A stretch of 64,000 bases of DNA from Desulfosporosinus youngiae DSM 17734 (GCF_000244895.1 NZ_CM001441.1:2872226-2936225), one strand, 5' to 3'. Positions 42,493-51,600 are shown, numbered from the stretch's first letter. Notes: generated from the letters alone by a model not told the origin. A program made the numbers and translations.

Positions 42493-42687
42493 CTACCCTT
42501 TCGTAACAATCTTAAGGGCGTTTAATGCTTTTTGTCTTCTGTCTTTATTGGTATCGGTTTTTTTTAAATCAATTACTAAATCAACCAAGTCCTTGCCTTT
42601 TAAAACTGGGGTTGAAGTTATTGGTGCTGCCATGAGTTTACCACTTCTTCCTTTCTCAGGCAGATGTATATCTTCGTTTATATCCAT
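42493..42687 (-). CDS. Small protein of unknown function
   Basis: A 64-aa basic protein: DINEDIHLPEKGRSGKLMAA then PITSTPVLKGKDLVDLVIDL. It has an RBS (AAAGGTGG) 7 bp before the ATG and no recognised domain. 66 bp upstream of paralog A on the same strand; the two may be one operon. Confidence 0.6.
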   Translation of the reverse strand: MDINEDIHLPEKGRSGKLMAAPITSTPVLKGKDLVDLVIDLKKTDTNKDRRQKALNALKIVTKG

Positions 42688-42843
42688 ATTGTACCACCTT
42701 TCAAAATTGGCTTCAATAATTGGAACTGCTACAAGTGTGGCAGTTCCAATTATGACAACATATCAGAAGGGTACAGTATGACCAGATGCCATACCCTTTG
42801 ATCGATGAAGATAAATCGGCCGCTGATTTTATGGAGGAAATAT

Positions 42844-43266
42844 ATGCAAATAGAGTATCACAATGATGAATTTTGGAAGAACTATATGACCCGCTGGTTT
42901 GGTGCGGATCTGATAGACAAATGGTACAAACATGTTGAAGTGACAACGATTGATTCTGTAAAGGGGCCAATTAGTGTTGAGATATATAGAGCCGCAGAGC
43001 CGAGCAAACCGACCCTGGTTTTTTCACATGGGATTGCCGGTTATTCCAGATTATTATTACCTTTTATCATGCCTATATTGGAAAAATGTTATAATGTGGT
43101 TTCTCCCGATTTGGAGGGCTTTGGATATAACACACGCAGAAAAGGCGATTTTTGTTGGGATGAACATTTGGAGAATCTCCGTGATACTGTGGCATATGCG
43201 CGGAAGCTTTTCAAAGGAAAGGTCTTTCTTGGTGGCGGGAGCAAACATAACAAAAAGCACCCATAA
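42844..43266 (+). pseudogene. Alpha/beta hydrolase truncated by a toxin-antitoxin repeat
   Basis: The N-terminal half of an alpha/beta hydrolase: TLVFSHGIAGYSRLLLPFIM (oxyanion-loop HG), VVSPDLEGFGYNTRR, and FKGKVFLGGGS, where the nucleophile elbow G-x-S-x-G should follow. At GGGS the frame runs into repeat copy 3 and stops at TAA (43264). The His/Asp catalytic half is gone, so the product is inactive. ATG 42844 is behind TGGAGG. Confidence 0.85.
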
Positions 43267-43331
43267 TTGGATGCTTGTATGCTATAATTTATTTGTAACA
43301 GAAAAAGGCTTGCAGGGCGGTCGGCATTCCT
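43252..43331 (+). repeat. Type I toxin-antitoxin-like repeat, copy 3 (5' fragment)
   Basis: ~80 bp equal to the first part of copy 2: start hairpin, TATAAT and leader up to GGCATTCCT. The toxin frame and all later parts are missing. It directly interrupts the hydrolase gene, and the next bases (YEANRLDW then stop) may be the hydrolase C-terminus. Confidence 0.85.
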
Positions 43332-43382
43332 ATGAAGCAAACAGATTAGATTGGTAATTACTGAGAGGGATGGTAATAAGAA

Positions 43383-44015
43383 ATGGAGATTGATAGTATT
43401 ATTTTTGATTTAGACGGCACTCTTTGGAATTCCATATCAGGAATTTGTGAGGCCTGGCAAGCGGTCTTAGCAAACTATCCCAAGATTACAAAAGCAGTAA
43501 CGCCTGAAGATATGCAGGGATGCATGGGGCTGCCAATGGATGAAATAGGCCGAAAGTTGTTCCCGGAATTAGATGGAGCTTTGCAAAGGCAATTAATGAA
43601 AGAATTCTGTGAAACAGAACAAGTTTATTTAGAGGAACATGGCGGAATGTTATACCCTAAATTAGAAGAAACCCTTGAAAAGTTGTCTCAAAAATACAAA
43701 TTGTTCATAGTCAGTAATTGTCAGGATGGCTATATCCAAGCCTTCTTTAAGGCCCACAGCTTAAATAAATACTTCAGCGATTTTGAATGTTGGGGTGTAA
43801 CAGAGTTGTCGAAAGGGGAAACCAATAAAATCATCATGGCAAGAAATGAACTGAAAAAACCTATTTATGTAGGAGATACAAATGGAGATGCCCAGTCAGC
43901 CAAAGTGGCGGGAATTCCGTTTGTATATGCCAGATATGGCTTTGGTAAGGTAGAAGACTATGATTATGTGATTGATCGTTTTGAAGAACTATTAACTTTA
44001 ATCAATGATAGGTGA
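43383..44015 (+). CDS. HAD-superfamily phosphatase (phosphoglycolate-phosphatase-like)
   Basis: A 210-aa HAD hydrolase: motif I FDLDGTLWNS (nucleophile Asp), motif II LFIVSNCQDG, a Lys in ELSKGETNK, and motif IV IYVGDTNGDAQSA. The cap region (residues ~18-85) is helical, subclass I. Likely a small-molecule phosphatase of the Gph/beta-PGM group; substrate unknown. Confidence 0.9.
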   Translation: MEIDSIIFDLDGTLWNSISGICEAWQAVLANYPKITKAVTPEDMQGCMGLPMDEIGRKLFPELDGALQRQLMKEFCETEQVYLEEHGGMLYPKLEETLEKLSQKYKLFIVSNCQDGYIQAFFKAHSLNKYFSDFECWGVTELSKGETNKIIMARNELKKPIYVGDTNGDAQSAKVAGIPFVYARYGFGKVEDYDYVIDRFEELLTLINDR

Positions 44016-44018
44016 GGA

Positions 44019-44313
44019 TTGATTCATTTGAAATACACCGGCGAAGGAATCAACAAAAATAGAGAGATCAGAAAATTGATCACTTATGCCGCTATCCTGC
44101 CGCTGTTTTGGCAATTCATAGGAATTGGGCGGGAAAACTATGGCATCCTGGAAAAATTAGATACGATAGAAGACAGAGTCGTCGATAACGCCAACTTTTT
44201 TGCCCTGGATGATATTGGACCGGATATCGGATGAACAGTTGTACGAAAGGCTGTTGAACGAATTCCCGCAGTGGCTTAAGGAAGCAAAGCTTAAAAAAAT
44301 TCTTGACCAATAA
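44019..44313 (+). pseudogene. Frameshifted small-gene remnant
   Basis: A 71-codon TTG-started frame (LKYTGEGINKNREIRKLITY then AAILPLFWQFIGIGRENYGI) ends at TGA 44232-44234. In another frame, coding-like sequence resumes (LYERLLNEFPQWLKEAKLKK then ILDQ) to a TAA at 44311. The parts probably belonged to one or two genes now broken. Family not recognised. Confidence 0.35.
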
Positions 44314-44315
44314 TA

Positions 44316-44416
44316 AAAGGCCCTATCGCTATAAGAAACGCTACTATCTCTTTGTTAAAGAAATAGTAGCGTTTCTTATAGCAATAGATTTGTGGTTAGA
44401 GATGGGATAGGCCTTT
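44316..44416. repeat. Nested double palindrome
   Basis: Outer arms AAAGGCCcTATC and GATAGGCCTTT look like a terminator (TTTATTTTT follows). Inside lies a 20-bp perfect inverted repeat, GCTATAAGAAACGCTACTAT (44328-44347) and its complement (44363-44382), with a 15-base loop. It looks like a small hairpin element inserted in a terminator. Confidence 0.7.
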
Positions 44417-44574
44417 ATTTTTACGGTTTTGAAATTAATGATAAAATCTGCATGAACCCCTCATGTCATTTGCGAAGTAAGCCTCGTATTTATTCTTGAC
44501 AATGATAGGATTTTTGCAATAATGTGAAGTTGACTTCACCAGAAGCTAGCTTCATGTTATAAGAGGAGGGGATT

Positions 44575-44805
44575 ATGAAAACGAGAGTTAGAGAATTACG
44601 AAATCTGGCTAATTTAACACAACAACAGCTGGCGGATTTGGTTCATGTATCTTCGCGAACAATTATCTCTATTGAGAAGGGACAATACAGACCATCGCTT
44701 ATGTTAGCCTATCGAATGGCAGAGGTGTTTGGGACAACGGTGGAGAATTTATGCTGTCTTAAAGAGAACAAGGAATTGGAGGATCAACAATATGGAGATT
44801 TATAA
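44575..44805 (+). CDS. XRE-family regulator (YgzD/membrane-partner type)
   Basis: A 76-aa Cro/CI HTH: RVRELRNLANLTQQQLADLV, HVSSRTIISIEKGQYRPSLM, AYRMAEVFGTTVENLCCL. This short form typically regulates a neighbouring membrane-protein gene. RBS AGAGGAGGG. It overlaps the next gene by 14 bp, a common pairing of such regulators with small membrane proteins. Confidence 0.9.
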   Translation: MKTRVRELRNLANLTQQQLADLVHVSSRTIISIEKGQYRPSLMLAYRMAEVFGTTVENLCCLKENKELEDQQYGDL

Positions 44806-45208
44806 CAGAAGAAAATTTGCTTTTGGAGTTGTGTTTCTTTTCTTAGGCTTATCCTCACTGATACTGGGCTTTTTAAAGGGTTTTGACGTTAAACAAGTCA
44901 TTCAGACAATTTTAGCGCTACTGATTGGTGCAAGTGAAATCTATCGCAGTGTCAATAGAGAGGCGGCAAAGCATGAAAATATCGAGGCGAAAGATGAACG
45001 CAACCATCTCATCAAGTTAACATCTAAAAGCAGGGCTTTTGATTTAACACAGGTGATTATTATTGTGCTCATGTTCCTTTTTCTGATCATGGGAAAACAA
45101 TCAGGTGAGCAGGTTTTTGTTGCAATAGGAGTTACTTTTGCTTTTGCTTACTCAGTTTCTATGCTTTCGGAAATCTTCTCCGGAATTTATTATGAAAGAC
45201 ACATGTAA
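44792..45208 (+). CDS. Small membrane protein coupled to an XRE regulator
   Basis: A 138-aa protein with about four hydrophobic helices (FAFGVVFLFLGLSSLILGFL, TQVIIIVLMFLFLIMG, QVFVAIGVTFAFAYSVSML) and the conserved-looking KDERNHLIKLTSKSRAFDL loop, which is typical of the DUF2178/DUF6442-like membrane partners of XRE regulators. ATG 44792 follows TTGGAGG. Function unknown. Confidence 0.78.
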   Translation: MEIYNRRKFAFGVVFLFLGLSSLILGFLKGFDVKQVIQTILALLIGASEIYRSVNREAAKHENIEAKDERNHLIKLTSKSRAFDLTQVIIIVLMFLFLIMGKQSGEQVFVAIGVTFAFAYSVSMLSEIFSGIYYERHM

Positions 45209-45269
45209 AATAAAGTTAAGAGGAGGTATATCCAATTAATAAAATTCAGTAGATGAGAGGTAAAAGGAT

Positions 45270-45962
45270 ATGAGCATTATAGAAGAAGAGGTCCAGCACC
45301 GGCTGTTCGAGCTGCAGGATCTGAAATACAAAGAGTTTGCATGCAAACTCATGCCGACGGTGAACCCGGAAACTGTGATCGGCGTCCGCACGCCCGATCT
45401 GCGCAAGCTTGCCCGGGAATTTTCCAAAAGACCGGAGGTTGCGGAGTTTCTTGAAATCCTTCCCCACAGATATTATGAAGAAAATAACCTGCACGGCTTC
45501 CTCATTGAAACCATTAGGGATTATGATGCCGCCGTTGCCGCTGTTGATGAGTTTCTTCCCTACATAGACAACTGGGCAACTTGTGACCTGATTTCACCGA
45601 AGATATTTAAAAAGCACCAGCCCGAACTCTACGAAAAAATCAAAGTCTGGCTGCTATCCGACCAGACCTATACCGTGCGCTTCGGAGTCGGAATGCTGAT
45701 GAGCTTCTATCTCGATGACGCTTTCCGACCGGAGATCCTTGAGCTTGTGGCGGCTATCCGCTCGGAGGAATACTATGTCAGGATGATGATCGCCTGGTAT
45801 TTCGCAACGGCATTGGCCAAGCAGTACGAAGCGGCTGTGCCCTATATTCAGGAACAGCGTTTAGAGAAGTGGACCCACAACAAAGCTATCCAGAAAGCGG
45901 TTGAGAGCTACCGGATCGGTGACGAAGCAAAGGCTTACCTGCGGACGCTGAAAGCAAAATAA
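45270..45962 (+). CDS. DNA alkylation repair protein (AlkD-like HEAT fold)
   Basis: A 230-aa helical HEAT-like protein: LQDLKYKEFACKLMPTVNPE, IGVRTPDLRKLAREFSK, PYIDNWATCDLISPKIFKKH, RSEEYYVRMMIAWYFATALA. The D-W-A-x-C-D segment is typical of AlkD-type proteins, which remove N3- and N7-alkylated bases. Higher GC and different codon use than its flanks suggest separate origin. Confidence 0.85.
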   Translation: MSIIEEEVQHRLFELQDLKYKEFACKLMPTVNPETVIGVRTPDLRKLAREFSKRPEVAEFLEILPHRYYEENNLHGFLIETIRDYDAAVAAVDEFLPYIDNWATCDLISPKIFKKHQPELYEKIKVWLLSDQTYTVRFGVGMLMSFYLDDAFRPEILELVAAIRSEEYYVRMMIAWYFATALAKQYEAAVPYIQEQRLEKWTHNKAIQKAVESYRIGDEAKAYLRTLKAK

Positions 45963-46135
45963 TACCAGTTCAATTATACATATTTATTGATAAATAAGTA
46001 CACTAATACAGTTAGGATCAGTATGTAAGCGCATGTTTTGATGGATAAGTCTGTAATATATGATATTGGCAAGCTGATAGTAAAAAATACACAAATATAT
46101 CTATTAAAAAATTTATCATAAAGGGGAATACTATC

Positions 46136-47407
46136 ATGAGCAACTATAACGCAGTATTAGCAAGAAATACGGAAAATGCTCCAAAAGGTATCGGTCCATA
46201 TTCACAAACTGTAGCTTTCTCTCATTACAATAATCTATCAGCTCAATTACCCATCGATCCAAAATCCGGCAAGTTGGTAGCTGGTGGTGCAAAAGAGCAG
46301 GCTGAACAGTGTTTTAAAAATATCAAAGCAATTGTAGACAGCATCGACCATGTTATGAGCGATGTTGTTAGAATCACTGTATTCGTTAAAAATATCAAAG
46401 ATATTGATGCTGTCGACGAAGTTTATAAAACATTCTTCCCAGGCTATGTTCCTACACGGACGACAGTCGCAGTTGCAGCTTTGCCTATGGATGCTTTGGT
46501 GCAAATTGAAGCACTTGTTTCAAACGGTGAAGGTACAATTCCAAACGCACCACAAGCAGGCGACCTCATAAAGCTTACAAATAACACGGCTAACGCGCCA
46601 ACATGTCCTCTATCTACGCAAACTGTAGCTTTTTCTCATTACAATAATCTTTCAGCTCAATTACCTATCGATCCAAAATCTGGCAGAGTGGTAGCCGGTG
46701 GTGTAAAAGAGCAGGCTGGACAGTGCTTAAAGAATATCAAGGCAATTTTAGAAAGTATCGACGTTCCTTTTGATGATATTGTTAAAATTAATATCTTCCT
46801 CAAAAACCTCTCGGATATTGAAGCCGTAAATGAAGTTTATACAACATTTTTCCCAGACTCGGCTATCGCCAGGGCCACAGCCTATGTCCCTGCACGGACA
46901 ACAGTTGCAGCTTCTGCTTTACCTATGGATGCTTTGGTACAGATTGAAGCAGTGGTGTCACATGGAGATGGTACACCCCCACAAGCTATCGAAGACAGGC
47001 ATGGACTCATCATAGAAGCAAACAATACGGAAAATGCACCAAACAGTTCTCTGTATACACAAACTGTAGCTTTTTCTCATTACAATCATATTTCAGCTCA
47101 ATTACCTTTAGACCCAAAAACTGGTGAAATGGTAGCTGGCGGTGTAAAAGAGCAGGCTGGACAGTGCTTAAAAAATATCAAGGCAATTGTAGAAAGTATC
47201 GACCACGTTATGGACGATGTGGTTAAAGTAAATATCTTCCTTAAAAATATTGCAGATATTGATGCTGTAGACGAAGTTTACACAACATTCTTCCCAAACG
47301 GTATTCCTGCTCGGAGAACAGTTGGCGTATCAGCTTTACCTAAAGATGCTTTAATCCAAATCGATGCAGTTGTATCAAACGCTGAAGGAACACCTCCAAA
47401 AGCATAA
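46136..47407 (+). CDS. Three-domain RidA (YjgF/UK114) fusion protein
   Basis: A 423-aa protein made of three tandem RidA domains: residues ~1-138, ~139-285, ~286-423. Each has AP.....TQTVAFSHYN, the LSAQLP.DPK.G strand, KEQA.QC.KNIKAI, D..VVK or DI.K with IFLKN, and FFP...PARTTV with the catalytic Arg (Arg108, Arg254, Arg393). RidA proteins are normally single ~125-aa domains that trimerise to hydrolyse 2-iminobutyrate and other enamines. Here one chain could fold as a pseudo-trimer. Domain 2 has a ~7-residue insertion near the Arg. The domains are closely similar, so the duplication is recent. Confidence 0.9.
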   Translation: MSNYNAVLARNTENAPKGIGPYSQTVAFSHYNNLSAQLPIDPKSGKLVAGGAKEQAEQCFKNIKAIVDSIDHVMSDVVRITVFVKNIKDIDAVDEVYKTFFPGYVPTRTTVAVAALPMDALVQIEALVSNGEGTIPNAPQAGDLIKLTNNTANAPTCPLSTQTVAFSHYNNLSAQLPIDPKSGRVVAGGVKEQAGQCLKNIKAILESIDVPFDDIVKINIFLKNLSDIEAVNEVYTTFFPDSAIARATAYVPARTTVAASALPMDALVQIEAVVSHGDGTPPQAIEDRHGLIIEANNTENAPNSSLYTQTVAFSHYNHISAQLPLDPKTGEMVAGGVKEQAGQCLKNIKAIVESIDHVMDDVVKVNIFLKNIADIDAVDEVYTTFFPNGIPARRTVGVSALPKDALIQIDAVVSNAEGTPPKA

Positions 47408-47481
47408 CAGGCATTCGTTTGTAAATACAGGAACGGTCTCAAATGAAAATTGACAGCTTCCTTTTTTTAACAACGCACATG

Positions 47482-47534
47482 AAAAAGCATCGAGATTTTA
47501 GCCGATTATGGCAAAAATCTTGATGCTTTTTTAG
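47482..47534 (+). terminator. Hairpin terminator
   Basis: AAAAAGCATCgAGATTTT pairs with AAAAATCTtGATGCTTTTTT. The rest of 47535-47700 shows no gene. Confidence 0.8.
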
Positions 47535-47703
47535 TTTCCGGGCATAACCAAAGAACTGGGTTAGGCCCTACGAATCTATGCAATTGAATTTTTATAGATA
47601 CAGCCAATAGACTGTAAGGGTCGCATAACAAGATTATGTTGGATACTTGGCATGGGAAAATGTTAATATGAACCTTCGATAGTGCTATCAAGTAGGTTTA
47701 TCG

Positions 47704-47740
47704 ACATATGTCATAAACATGACATATGTTGTGATATAAT
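47704..47740 (+). promoter_or_regulatory. Palindrome plus -10 before the CBS gene
   Basis: ACATATGTCA-taaaca-TGACATATGT (10-bp perfect arms, 47704-47729) lies just before TATAAT (47735-47740). It overlaps the -35 position, so it fits a repressor site. Confidence 0.55.
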
Positions 47741-47825
47741 TAAAACACGTAAACTGATATCTGACTATTCTGAATGCAAAGTCAATATGGTATGTCATTT
47801 AAAAAGTAAAAAGGAGGAGCTTGCT

Positions 47826-48341
47826 ATGCTCGAAACAAAACCCGAAACAAAAAAGGTAAAAGATTTAATGGTCCCCGTTTCCGATTCATCAGATTACCCA
47901 ATTGTCTATAATACCGATACCTTAAGAGATGCTATAAAGGTTCTAAAAAAGTCTACGGGGGAGAGCAAAATTCATCGTTCCATGATCGTTTTAAAACGAG
48001 AAGGGACAGAAGAAAAACTCGCAGGTATTTTAACTGTTCGAGATATACTTAATGCCATAAAAGTAAAAACTATAAATGCTGATGATAACGATGAAAAATT
48101 TCCCGTGAAGTGGGGCAATTTTTATCGTAAAAGTACTTTAGGTTATAGCGTCAGTACTAAGGTTTCGGATGCAATTCGCCCGTTAGTAACTGAGTTCGTT
48201 CATTCAGAGCAGAATGCAACTGATGCGATTCGTATAATGATGACTAAGAAAATTAATATTTTGCCGGTTTTTGAAGGCGGAAAGCCGATCGGAATTATTC
48301 GGGCTATTGATATTTTATATTATATTGAGGAATGTTTATAA
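47826..48341 (+). CDS. Two-CBS-domain protein
   Basis: A 171-aa protein with two CBS motifs: KVKDLMVPVSDSSDYPIVYN through GILTVRDILNAIKV, and VSDAIRPLVTEFVHSEQNAT through GIIRAIDILYYIEE. CBS pairs bind adenine nucleotides and act as energy or ion sensors. Between the motifs is a linker with KSTGES and an acidic stretch. RBS AAGGAGG 7 bp before ATG 47826. The role in the cell is unknown. Confidence 0.87.
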   Translation: MLETKPETKKVKDLMVPVSDSSDYPIVYNTDTLRDAIKVLKKSTGESKIHRSMIVLKREGTEEKLAGILTVRDILNAIKVKTINADDNDEKFPVKWGNFYRKSTLGYSVSTKVSDAIRPLVTEFVHSEQNATDAIRIMMTKKINILPVFEGGKPIGIIRAIDILYYIEECL

Positions 48342-48440
48342 GAAAATACTGGTCGGAGTGGAATTACAGGACTTAAAGAAAGCCAGTAAAATTAAGGGTT
48401 TACAGGCACCAGACAAGCATATTACAACAAAAAATGAATA

Positions 48441-48491
48441 TCCCACGCAAGGGCCGCCCTATGGAGACTATGGGCGGCTTTTGTGTGGGAT
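48441..48491. terminator. Hairpin terminator
   Basis: GCCGCCC/GGGCGGC stem then TTTTGTG, nested in ATCCCAC/GTGGGAT. Confidence 0.75.
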
Positions 48492-48585
48492 ATAAATTGG
48501 GTAACGGCATCATCGCTACCCAAAAGGCTTAATCGAAAGGTTAGGCCCTTTTTTCATGCCAAAAAGCAAAAAGGAGGAGAAAGTA

Positions 48586-48744
48586 ATGCTGACCCAAAAC
48601 ACTGTAACCAAGCTCCGGGAAATGCACCTCAGCGTTGCACTATCCGCCACGGTTAAAAGCATGTTTATCCATTGGAACACGCCGCCTTCAATGTGCAACC
48701 CTCCCGGCGGCACTGCTCAACTTCGCCGGTTGAGGTGTCCTTAG
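48586..48744 (+). pseudogene. IS21-family IstB-like N-terminal remnant
   Basis: Starts MLTQNTVTKLREMHLSVALS behind AAAGGAGGA, the pattern of IstB helper ATPases; the frame then departs (HWNTPPSMCNPPGGTAQLRR) and stops. The rest of the element is absent. Confidence 0.5.
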
Positions 48745-49502
48745 AAAACGGAATATACACAGACGAAATCGAACTTCTTTAGAGCTTGTATTTTGTTCTT
48801 CATGGAAGCAATAATGCCTCCAATAACAGATTTGATATCTTCATTGAAATTATCTATCCATGGAGTTATTTCTGCCTCTATCGGATTTATAGCCCGATTA
48901 TCAGAATAATCATAGCTATCAAATCCTCTGTAATTGACATTTATATAAGCAATTTTTGTTATATCATTATTTCTTTTTAAGTGAACCTTTATATCGTGGT
49001 CATAGTTTTGGTCAGGATGGATATGGATAGTGCTCTCCAAATCCATATAAATACAAAACTCATTTCCATCTAAATCTTTAAAGGTGGCTAGCGGTTCATC
49101 CATAGTAAAGTAATCGAGAATTTTGGCGTTACCTATATCGGTATATAGACTTTTTAAATTTAATTTATATTTAGTGAGAGCACTCATTATGCCAGTCTTC
49201 GTACTATTTAAAACACCCTCTTCAAGAGAGGTGTTAACCTCAATTACTGTTTCCAAAACATTCTCAAACTTTTCCTTAATGGCTGTCGCTTCATTAACAT
49301 CTTGCAACCCTGTAACCTTGTTATGTATTCTATTATAGATTTCCTTATAATCTTCCATCAGTTTTTTAACATTATCATACTCATTAATGATGGATATGAG
49401 ATTTTCAATTGCTTGGGTATCCCCTAGCTTTTCTACAACTTTATCTACCTCCCATACAGAATTTAGTCCTGAAAATCCTCGTAACCTCTTAAGTTCTTCC
49501 AT
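48741..49502 (-). CDS. Coiled-coil protein of unknown function
   Basis: A 253-aa soluble acidic protein. Residues ~25-105 are predicted helical coiled coil (LGDTQAIENLISIINEYDNV, KKLMEDYKEIYNRIHNKVTG). The second half has an acidic, aromatic beta-like region (DLESTIHIHPDQNYDHDIKV) and ends with a helix. No recognised domain. RBS GGAGG upstream. It converges on the IS21 remnant, overlapping its last 4 bp. Confidence 0.6.
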   Translation of the reverse strand: MEELKRLRGFSGLNSVWEVDKVVEKLGDTQAIENLISIINEYDNVKKLMEDYKEIYNRIHNKVTGLQDVNEATAIKEKFENVLETVIEVNTSLEEGVLNSTKTGIMSALTKYKLNLKSLYTDIGNAKILDYFTMDEPLATFKDLDGNEFCIYMDLESTIHIHPDQNYDHDIKVHLKRNNDITKIAYINVNYRGFDSYDYSDNRAINPIEAEITPWIDNFNEDIKSVIGGIIASMKNKIQALKKFDFVCVYSVF

Positions 49503-49945
49503 ATTATTACCTCCATTACTTAAATTTTATATATTAAATCAAACTTAAACTTAATTCTACACAAATTCGCATGTACATATACGTATAAATCTACCTTAAC
49601 TTACCCAAGTGGTAACAGATCTAAACCCGATTTAAATAAATTGTGCAACTATATAGTTGAACTAAATATTAACAATAAATCTTCCGATACATATTATATC
49701 TTGATATGCGATGAAGTTCTTACCTATGTAATTAATATTTCTATGTGAAGTAATTTTTACGACTGGTGTTCTTACTTATCGGTATACATTCTATCAGTTT
49801 GAGGAAGAGGATTTTTTAATTATAGACAACTTTCGCGCGAAATCGCCAAGGAATGTAGTAAGCAGTGGATATAATGGCATCGTGTAATAATCTCCTGTCT
49901 TTGGTATTCTGTAAAAACAGTGATATTAGAGACAGGAGATTTTTA
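49503..49945. other. AT-rich gap; IS66 leader-like inverted repeat at its end
   Basis: No gene seen. AATCTCCTGTCT (49892) and AGACAGGAGATT (49931) form an inverted repeat just before the IS66 orfA remnant and may be part of that element. Confidence 0.4.
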
Positions 49946-50141
49946 ATGGCTAAAGATTTAACCCTAAAACAGCGTTGGCGAGACCGCATTGCGGAATGCA
50001 GCCAGAGCTGAATGAGTGTGAAGGCCTGGTGCCTGCAAAACGGAATTTTCCTTATCCTTTGGAGACTATTCCATCAGCATACCGGAAGGTTTCAATCCGA
50101 ATACCTTAGCTGAGCTGATTAAAGTTCTGAGGAAGCTATGA
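49946..50141 (+). pseudogene. Broken IS66 orfA (TnpA) remnant
   Basis: Begins MAKDLTLKQRWRDRIAECSQ, then an in-frame TGA, then MSVKAWCLQNG; after a deletion and frameshift the orfA C-terminus appears (FGDYSISIPEGFNPNTLAEL then IKVLRKL, TGA). It is a different IS66 relative from the intact element at 53 kb. Confidence 0.75.
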
Positions 50142-50427
50142 TCCAGTATATGACCGATCATGTTGAACGTGATGAAGCAACCCATAGGCCCGTCGCGGTA
50201 TTGGAAGGACGTGCCGGAACGGCTTTACGGCAATGGCTGCAGGAAAACAAGCAGCGAATAAGCATTATCTCACGCGACAGGATATGCTCAAAAACCTTTG
50301 GTCAGGTAAAAAAGTGCCTCAAGAAGACCTTGACTATTTGAATGAACGTTATCCCGTGATCAAGGAATTAAAAACGTGCATTCAAGGGACGGATGGATTG
50401 CAGCATATTTCTAGAAAAGTGGGTTGA
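50142..50427 (+). pseudogene. ISL3-family transposase remnant
   Basis: Fragments in two frames: PVAVLEGRAGTALRQWLQEN and ISIISRDR, then in the other frame HYLTRQDMLKNLWSGKKVPQ and EDLDYLNERYPVIKELKTCI. These match the middle and C-terminal parts of ISL3-type transposases, joined by deletion. Confidence 0.65.
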
Positions 50428-50445
50428 TTATCTTTTTACCCTTTT

Positions 50446-50565
50446 AATTTGAACGAAGGAAAAACTGAGACAGATGAGCGGGTTCATGTTATAGGTACAT
50501 TTAATAGCATAGGCAAAGCTATTGGCACATACATTAAAGAAAATTCCCTATATTCAGAATATTAA
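50446..50565 (+). pseudogene. Short unassigned coding remnant
   Basis: An open frame with no ATG or RBS: NLNEGKTETDERVHVIGTFN then SIGKAIGTYIKENSLYSEY and TAA. Composition looks coding; the family is not recognised. The rest to 50718 is leader of the next gene, with TATAAT at 50574. Confidence 0.25.
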
Positions 50566-50718
50566 TTTTGGGTTATAATGGTATTTAGTACTGTATTTGG
50601 TACTCTAGAGAGAACATTTTAGAGAGGGGGAGAATTGATAAATTTAGTGATTTACGTGGATTTATTCTAATATTACCTATTACCTTTTAACAATTAAAAA
50701 TTAAGGAGGAAAAAATTA

Positions 50719-51384
50719 ATGAGTGCACAAGAAGTAAAAGTAGCTTATACAGGTGCAGATCCTACAGCGTTTGGAGTTATGGGTTTGTCGTTGATATGTT
50801 TTGTGGCTTCATCTTCTAAATTAAGCTTTACTGATCCTAAAGCAACCGGTTTACTTGTTGTTTGGGCAGCATTGTTGGGCGGACTTGTTCAAATTATAGC
50901 TGCAACGATTGACTTCAAAAAGGGTAACGTATTTGGCGGCACAGTTTTAGGTGCTTATGGGTTTTTCTGGGTCGGAATGGCTTTTTCCTGGGCAACTTTG
51001 AATGGTATGTTAGGTGAAGGCATGAAAGCTGTAGCTGATCCTAAACAGTTAGGTGTAGTATTTGTTGGTTATCTTATTTTCTCTCTGTTTATTACGGTAG
51101 CTTCTTTCGAAACGAACGTTCCTTTTATTATTATATTACTTCTCATTGACGTTCTATTTTTCACCCTTGCTTGCGTATCATTTAAATGGGGTCCTGTCGC
51201 TTTGTATGCACAAATCGCTGGCTGGTCAGAGTTTGCTATCTCCTTAGTTGGCTTCTATGCTGTCGGGGGAATATTTTTCAAGAACTTCTATGGTCGCGAT
51301 ATATTGCCTATGGGTGCACCAATGGGTCTTATCAAAAAAGCTGCTCCTGCTCCTGCTCCTGCCGCTAGAACTAAAAGTGTCTAA
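50719..51384 (+). CDS. GPR1/FUN34/YaaH (SatP-type) acetate transporter family
   Basis: A 221-aa six-helix membrane protein. The family motif NPAPLGL is present as ADPTAFGVMGLS; other parts are GGLVQIIAATIDFKKGNVFG, GAYGFFWVGMAFSW and LYAQIAGWSEFAISLVGFYA. Members carry acetate, succinate or other small carboxylates. A Pro/Ala tail (PAPAPAARTKSV) ends the protein. RBS AAGGAGG. It looks intact among IS debris. Confidence 0.92.
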   Translation: MSAQEVKVAYTGADPTAFGVMGLSLICFVASSSKLSFTDPKATGLLVVWAALLGGLVQIIAATIDFKKGNVFGGTVLGAYGFFWVGMAFSWATLNGMLGEGMKAVADPKQLGVVFVGYLIFSLFITVASFETNVPFIIILLLIDVLFFTLACVSFKWGPVALYAQIAGWSEFAISLVGFYAVGGIFFKNFYGRDILPMGAPMGLIKKAAPAPAPAARTKSV

Positions 51385-51429
51385 GATAATATCATCATAG
51401 TTTTTTTAAAATAAAAGGGGGTATTTTTC

Positions 51430-51600
51430 GATAGTATTCAGTATTTAGCCAAAAAGAGTAAGCTTCACCCTTTAGATAACGCCGAACAAGGTCGATATTC
51501 TATTGAAGCCCAAGGCTATTTAGCCACTGATACGCTCATTGAAAAATATGACTTAGAAACCTTCCAAGAGTTTCTTAAACAAATCCTTAAAAAGAGTTAA
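51430..51600 (+). pseudogene. Unassigned C-terminal remnant
   Basis: An open frame without start codon: DSIQYLAKKSKLHPLDNAEQ, GRYSIEAQGYLATDTLIEKY, ending FLKQILKKS and TAA. Possibly the end of a transposase-linked or regulatory protein; not recognised. Confidence 0.25.
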
